From the NCBI RefSeq assembly GCF_039522935.1, contig NZ_BAAAEI010000023.1, forward strand, positions 62,001 to 126,000: DNA of 64,000 nt. The letters run 5' to 3'. Each line of letters begins with the position of its first letter. The stretch's first letter is position 1. Under the pieces are notes generated by a model. That model made no database searches. It was not told where the DNA came from and saw nothing but the letters and a program-made list of their open reading frames with translations. The stretch is from Bowmanella denitrificans (GTDB lineage: Bacteria; Pseudomonadota; Gammaproteobacteria; Enterobacterales; Alteromonadaceae). Made by a program: the position numbers and the translations under genes. Shown here one piece after another: positions 60,298 through 64,000 of this stretch.

Positions 60298-63200
60298 TCA
60301 GAAGGTGGCGCGCACAGTCAATGCATAGCGGCGGTCTGTGGTAAAGGTGAAGGCATCGGTTAGCTTACCGGCCTGATTCTGCTGGTACTGTGTTTCCGTA
60401 TCGGTACCCAGCACATTACTGACCTGCAAACCCACTTTGACGTTTTCATTAATGGTATAGAACAGGCTCGCATCCATCATACCTTGTGCCTTGGAGTAAG
60501 CCGGTACAAACTCTTCAGACTCGCGCAAGGTCAGCAAGTATTCAGAACGCCATGTGTAGGCAAGACGGAAGGCAATATCGTCCTTCTCGTACATACCGAC
60601 AATATTCAGGTTCTGGTCCGAATACCCCTGCAACGGCAAGCCGGTGAACTGCCTGAAGGTATTGCGATTGTCACTGATGGGCACACCTGCACCATTGAAT
60701 TGAATGGCTTGAGTCGGGTTGGTGTTGGGGTCTTCCAGGCCGTCCTGATCAATATAGGTGTAGTTAAATTGCAGGCCTAAACCACTCCAGATCCCCGGCA
60801 ACATGTCGTAAAACTGCGAGTAGGAAAGCTCTGCACCGCGGATTGTACCCGAGCCTGTGTTATCCGGGCCGTAAGCCGATACAGGATAGCTGGTACCGTC
60901 TACATCAATCTCCGTGGAAAATTGTCTGTTGCGGATAATGTTGGACAGTTTTTTGTGGAACAGTCCGAAGGTCAATGAACCCGCCGGGGCAAAATACCAT
61001 TCAGCGGTTAAATCCAGATTGACCGACTCTTCCGGTTCAAGGAAGGCGTTGCGGGCATTGGCACTGATTTCGATATTGGTCAGATCAACCGTAGGGTTGG
61101 TTGTTTCGTCCTTGGCTTCGTTGGGGTTCTGATACACCTCTTCGTAGTCCAGGCTGACCACCATTTTATTGGCCGCGTCCACCAGACTTGGGTAATACAA
61201 GCCCTTGGATGCACCGAAACGCAACACCACATCATCAGACAGACCAAAACTTAAGTTCAGGCTGGGCAGCACGGTGGTGTAATCGGTGCCCTTAATGGTA
61301 CTGGCAAAAGACTCACCCGATGCCAGCGCGAAGATGCTGGGATACTGGTTCAGCATCACCTGATAAAGGGAGCCTGTTTCATCGGTACCACGTCTGGAGG
61401 TGGCTGGTAAGTTGATGCCACCAGTGGATTCCAACTGGTAATTGACATAGCGCAGGCCGATGTTCCCTTTAACCGGAATATCAGACACTTCAATGTCAAA
61501 ATTGGCGCGAGCATAAACTTCTGTGCGATCGGTCTTACTTGAACTGATATGACGGGGAGCAAAATGGCTGTGTACACGGTCGGCTAAGTCTTCATAGGGC
61601 AGGGCGCAACCACCGCTGCCGTCCATTGCGTTGCCTTGTGCACTCCAGGTGCCGCAACCGTCTCGCAGGGTTTGCTCATAATTCTGCGCCAAATCCATAC
61701 GTGGGAACAGGAAGCTGTTGTTTGCGCCAATCAGCGTATTGCCGTTGTAGTGATCGGCAAAGCTGATACGGTCATACAGTTCGGGTACCACCTGGGGTGA
61801 CGCGTTATAAGAAGCCTGCGCATTCCAGGGTGTACCCAATGCCTGCCAGCCTTCATAATCGGTATTGCGGACCGTCAGCTCTTTCTCTGAATAGTAAACA
61901 CCGCCCATCACTGAGGTGAACGCGCCGTCCAATTCGTATTTGAAATCCAGTTGATAGGTATCAGCATTTGCTTCGTTATGCTCTTCCTGTTGCATACCAC
62001 TGGCAATACGCAAGATTGGGTTGGTATCCGCTTCAACATCGGGTGGCGTTGATGTATTGGGGTTCAAAAATTCGATGGTGGGGCTGGAACCGCGCAAATC
62101 CAGGAAGAACGGAGCATGCTCCTGAGTCTGGTTACCATTAATCCGCGAGGTTACCGAGTTGTTGTGAACAATCTGCTCGGAGTCCACATGTTGATAATCT
62201 GCTGTGACAGTCAAGCGGTCCGTGGCTTTAAACTTTATATTGAATGAGGTGTCTTTGACCGTGCTTTCATTAAAGTTATAGCGGGAGCGGAACTGCAGCG
62301 GCAGCTCAGGTTCATTGGAACGGCCAACACCTGAGGTCAGATAACCGTTTTCATCCACTGTTAATGGATGGCCTTCGTCACTGCCATCAAACCATTGAAT
62401 GGCATTGGGCGCATAAGGCAGGAAGCCACGGTCGCCAGATGCGATTACATACTCACGCCATTCCAACGAGGCTTTGGAATTGATGTGCTCTAAAGTGGCG
62501 GTAATTCTTTCGTCGGTACTTTGCCATTGCAACGAGGCGGTAAAGCCCTGACGCTTACGATCGTTTTCGGCGGACGCCATAGTGTAACTGGCCGGTGCAT
62601 ACCAGGTCACGCCATCGGGTTGGCCTTCCAGAGCCTGTCCCTCAAATTCGGGAACATATTCAGCCTGGTCTGCGTCGGTGTATAGTACCGTATCTTCAAA
62701 CCCGTCACCGCAGGCGCGCCAGTCGGACGCACCGGGAATACAAGGGTTGGAATACATACCTGCTACCACGCCAGGGCTGGGCGTGCCCCATTCGTCATAG
62801 GAGAAGGTGTCAACCGGGCCCCGGCTATGATAGTTGCCAAGGCCAAAACCGTCGCCGCGGGTTCTGTATTCTGAATCTGACGCCGCTACCAACAAGCCGA
62901 ACTTGCCTGAATCGGTGTCCCAGTTATCCGAGAACAGCGCGCTAAATGATGGGGTGGTTTCTTCGCGATAGTCACCGTAATTGGCCTGGGCACTGATTGC
63001 CAGCAGGCGATTGTCAGAATCAAAGGGTTTGCGGGTAACCAGGTTAACAGTACCCGATATGCCACCAGAAATAAGATCAGCTGTTTGGTTTTTTACCACT
63101 TCGACAGCGCCTAACAGTTCCGCTGGAAAATCCTCATAACTGAGTCCACCGTAAGGGTTGGCACTGAAGCTGTCACGGCCATTGATTTCACTGCGCACCC

Positions 63201-63552
63201 GGTCCAGGCCGCGCACCAGTACGCTGGTACCTTCATCGGCATAATGCTTAGGATCATCAGATGCGGCGAAGCGCTCAATGGTCACACCTGGGACGCGTTG
63301 CAGCGCTTCTGTGACTGAGCGGTCCGGTAGGGCGCCGATATCTGTGGCGGTAATCGCATCTTTAACGGTATCGGCATACCGTTTAAGGCTTTGTGCCGTT
63401 TCAATGCTCTGGCGAATGCCTCGAACTTCAATCACTTCCGTAGACTCATTAGCGCTCTGATCTTCCGTGACCGGCTCCTGTGCCACCACTGGTGTAGTGA
63501 GTGCACAAGACATGGCAATAACCAGATACTTCTTCTTAAATCTACTAGACAT
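60298..63552 (-). CDS. TonB-dependent outer-membrane receptor (second unit)
   Basis: This 1084-residue receptor is of the same large type. A signal peptide ends near TTPVVAQ, with TonB-box-like TEVIEVRG after it. The plug contains VKDAITATDIGALPDRSVTE, ALQRVPGVTIER and TSVLVRGLDRVRSEINGRDS, and a long barrel ends YALTVRATF with terminal phenylalanine. The start is the ATG behind GAGGGTTGAAC; a TTG two codons earlier also fits the frame. It heads the unit with halogenase, cupin and halogenase. A good promoter overlapped by a LacI-type palindrome lies about 290 bases upstream. The ligand is likely another glycan or glycan-linked compound; it is distinct in sequence from the xylan-side receptor. 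Confidence 0.92.
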   Translation of the reverse strand: MSSRFKKKYLVIAMSCALTTPVVAQEPVTEDQSANESTEVIEVRGIRQSIETAQSLKRYADTVKDAITATDIGALPDRSVTEALQRVPGVTIERFAASDDPKHYADEGTSVLVRGLDRVRSEINGRDSFSANPYGGLSYEDFPAELLGAVEVVKNQTADLISGGISGTVNLVTRKPFDSDNRLLAISAQANYGDYREETTPSFSALFSDNWDTDSGKFGLLVAASDSEYRTRGDGFGLGNYHSRGPVDTFSYDEWGTPSPGVVAGMYSNPCIPGASDWRACGDGFEDTVLYTDADQAEYVPEFEGQALEGQPDGVTWYAPASYTMASAENDRKRQGFTASLQWQSTDERITATLEHINSKASLEWREYVIASGDRGFLPYAPNAIQWFDGSDEGHPLTVDENGYLTSGVGRSNEPELPLQFRSRYNFNESTVKDTSFNIKFKATDRLTVTADYQHVDSEQIVHNNSVTSRINGNQTQEHAPFFLDLRGSSPTIEFLNPNTSTPPDVEADTNPILRIASGMQQEEHNEANADTYQLDFKYELDGAFTSVMGGVYYSEKELTVRNTDYEGWQALGTPWNAQASYNASPQVVPELYDRISFADHYNGNTLIGANNSFLFPRMDLAQNYEQTLRDGCGTWSAQGNAMDGSGGCALPYEDLADRVHSHFAPRHISSSKTDRTEVYARANFDIEVSDIPVKGNIGLRYVNYQLESTGGINLPATSRRGTDETGSLYQVMLNQYPSIFALASGESFASTIKGTDYTTVLPSLNLSFGLSDDVVLRFGASKGLYYPSLVDAANKMVVSLDYEEVYQNPNEAKDETTNPTVDLTNIEISANARNAFLEPEESVNLDLTAEWYFAPAGSLTFGLFHKKLSNIIRNRQFSTEIDVDGTSYPVSAYGPDNTGSGTIRGAELSYSQFYDMLPGIWSGLGLQFNYTYIDQDGLEDPNTNPTQAIQFNGAGVPISDNRNTFRQFTGLPLQGYSDQNLNIVGMYEKDDIAFRLAYTWRSEYLLTLRESEEFVPAYSKAQGMMDASLFYTINENVKVGLQVSNVLGTDTETQYQQNQAGKLTDAFTFTTDRRYALTVRATF

Positions 63553-63842
63553 GTTCAACCCTCGGTATTTTTACGTAAACCAAGCTACCTGGCGATAGCT
63601 TCGGTTTGGTTTTCTATTTGTACATAGCGACAAATAACTTTTAATTATTGGTAAAAATCAACATGCACAGAGCATCAAAACATCAGAACCTTTTGGCAAA
63701 ACTGCCGATTCTATTTTCCGCAACAGCACCACTTGCTCAACAACAACGCCACGTTGAGCTGTGCGGCAATCGCACCTGTTGAAGCCACATTAAGAAATGT
63801 GAATTAATGGTAAAAAATAACAAATAAATATTAACTTTACTG

Positions 63843-63871
63843 GTTATATATCACATTGACAGCGTTGTCAA
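63843..63871 (-). promoter_or_regulatory. Strong sigma-70-like promoter for the second TonB receptor
   Basis: On the minus strand a consensus -35 TTGACA (63866-63871), a 17-base spacer and -10 TATAAC (63843-63848) are present. Transcription would begin near 63836 and give a leader of ~280 bases. The -35 box is part of the operator palindrome. Confidence 0.7.
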
Positions 63872-63872
63872 T
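63855..63872. promoter_or_regulatory. LacI-type operator overlapping the receptor -35 box
   Basis: ATTGACAGCGTTGTCAAT has perfect seven-base arms (ATTGACA/TGTCAAT) around GCGT. It resembles LacI-family sites with TGACA-CG-TGTCA form. It covers the -35 box and most of the spacer start, the placement of a repressor site. Confidence 0.7.
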
Positions 63873-64000
63873 TTCGCCTGGACGATATAAAAAAGCATGA
63901 ACCCAAGCTTGGTCCTATGCAGTGTAAGATGGCCTTATTGAGCGGGATGAGTATGAAATGCCAAGTATTTTTCACATTTCAGAGCAGGGCATCACTTAAC

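Larger units (their letters stand above)
63553..64000. other. Upstream region of the second TonB receptor
   Basis: This 448-base right-edge region contains the receptor promoter and operator (listed separately) and a ~280-base leader. Short plus-strand open frames near the edge (ATG at 63947) are too short to judge. The leader is AT-rich, with no other structure that I can support. Confidence 0.5.

Noticed and set aside
63947..64000. Possible gene start at the right edge (ATG at 63947 or 63953)
   Set aside because: Only about 18 codons are visible, too few to judge coding or function.

Overview
The window reads as chromosome of a gammaproteobacterium of the Alteromonadales (Alteromonas/Bowmanella/Lacimicrobium-like). 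This is inferred from very large TonB-dependent receptors of the TonB-Xanthomonas/Caulobacter type, xylan-degrading enzymes beside them, Enterobacteria-like housekeeping genes (dgt, tdk, yjjX, yjjG, yigZ, rbbA) and a near absence of mobile elements. No rRNA, tRNA, CRISPR array, phage or transposase gene was seen. Genes are dense and frequently overlap by ATGA or GTGA, so many operons can be read directly.

Layout, left to right. (1) 1-1468: 5' part of a membrane diguanylate cyclase running off the left edge. (2) 1670-8065: four-gene SMC/condensin operon (MukB-like SMC, MksE-like, MksF-like, Toprim nuclease-like). It resembles Wadjet/MksBEFG anti-plasmid systems, but the order is C-B-A-D and the Toprim subunit is short. 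(3) 8640-13479: yhiI-rbbA-yhhJ export operon. (4) 13516-20533: exported methyltransferase-like protein, lemA with a DUF3137 partner, a membrane AraC regulator, a DUF4386-like protein, a 58-residue membrane protein, and dgt. (5) 20632-29495: S9 peptidase, Kef-type antiporter, benE with its GntR regulator and palindromic operator, LysE exporter, tdk, S41 protease. (6) 29607-34847: nine-copy heptamer repeat, twin-operator TetR gene and an MMPL/LolA-like/outer-membrane-barrel export cassette. (7) 34924-41901: yjjX, yjjG, yigZ, a small unknown, and an ABC ATPase with a fused permease-M1 peptidase.

(8) 42105-63552 is the most striking region. A translationally coupled xylan operon (GH10 xylanase, GH43, GH115 glucuronidase) leads into a TonB receptor and then SapC, a JmjC/cupin-like oxygenase and a flavin-dependent halogenase homologue. 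Facing it on the other strand is a second TonB receptor followed by halogenase, cupin and halogenase. All three halogenase homologues keep the FAD motif, the WxWxIP motif and the lysine and glutamate matching PrnA K79 and E346. Both cupins keep HxD...H. In both units a strong hairpin sits between the receptor and the enzyme genes, and LacI-type palindromes lie upstream of both receptors. No tryptophan, NRPS or PKS genes accompany them. This suggests an uncharacterised TonB-linked oxidation/halogenation module tied to glycan uptake.

Three intergenic clusters (about 8080, 14500 and 55700) carry the same family of inverted repeats built on ACCACAGAGGCACAGAG. They punctuate operon ends.
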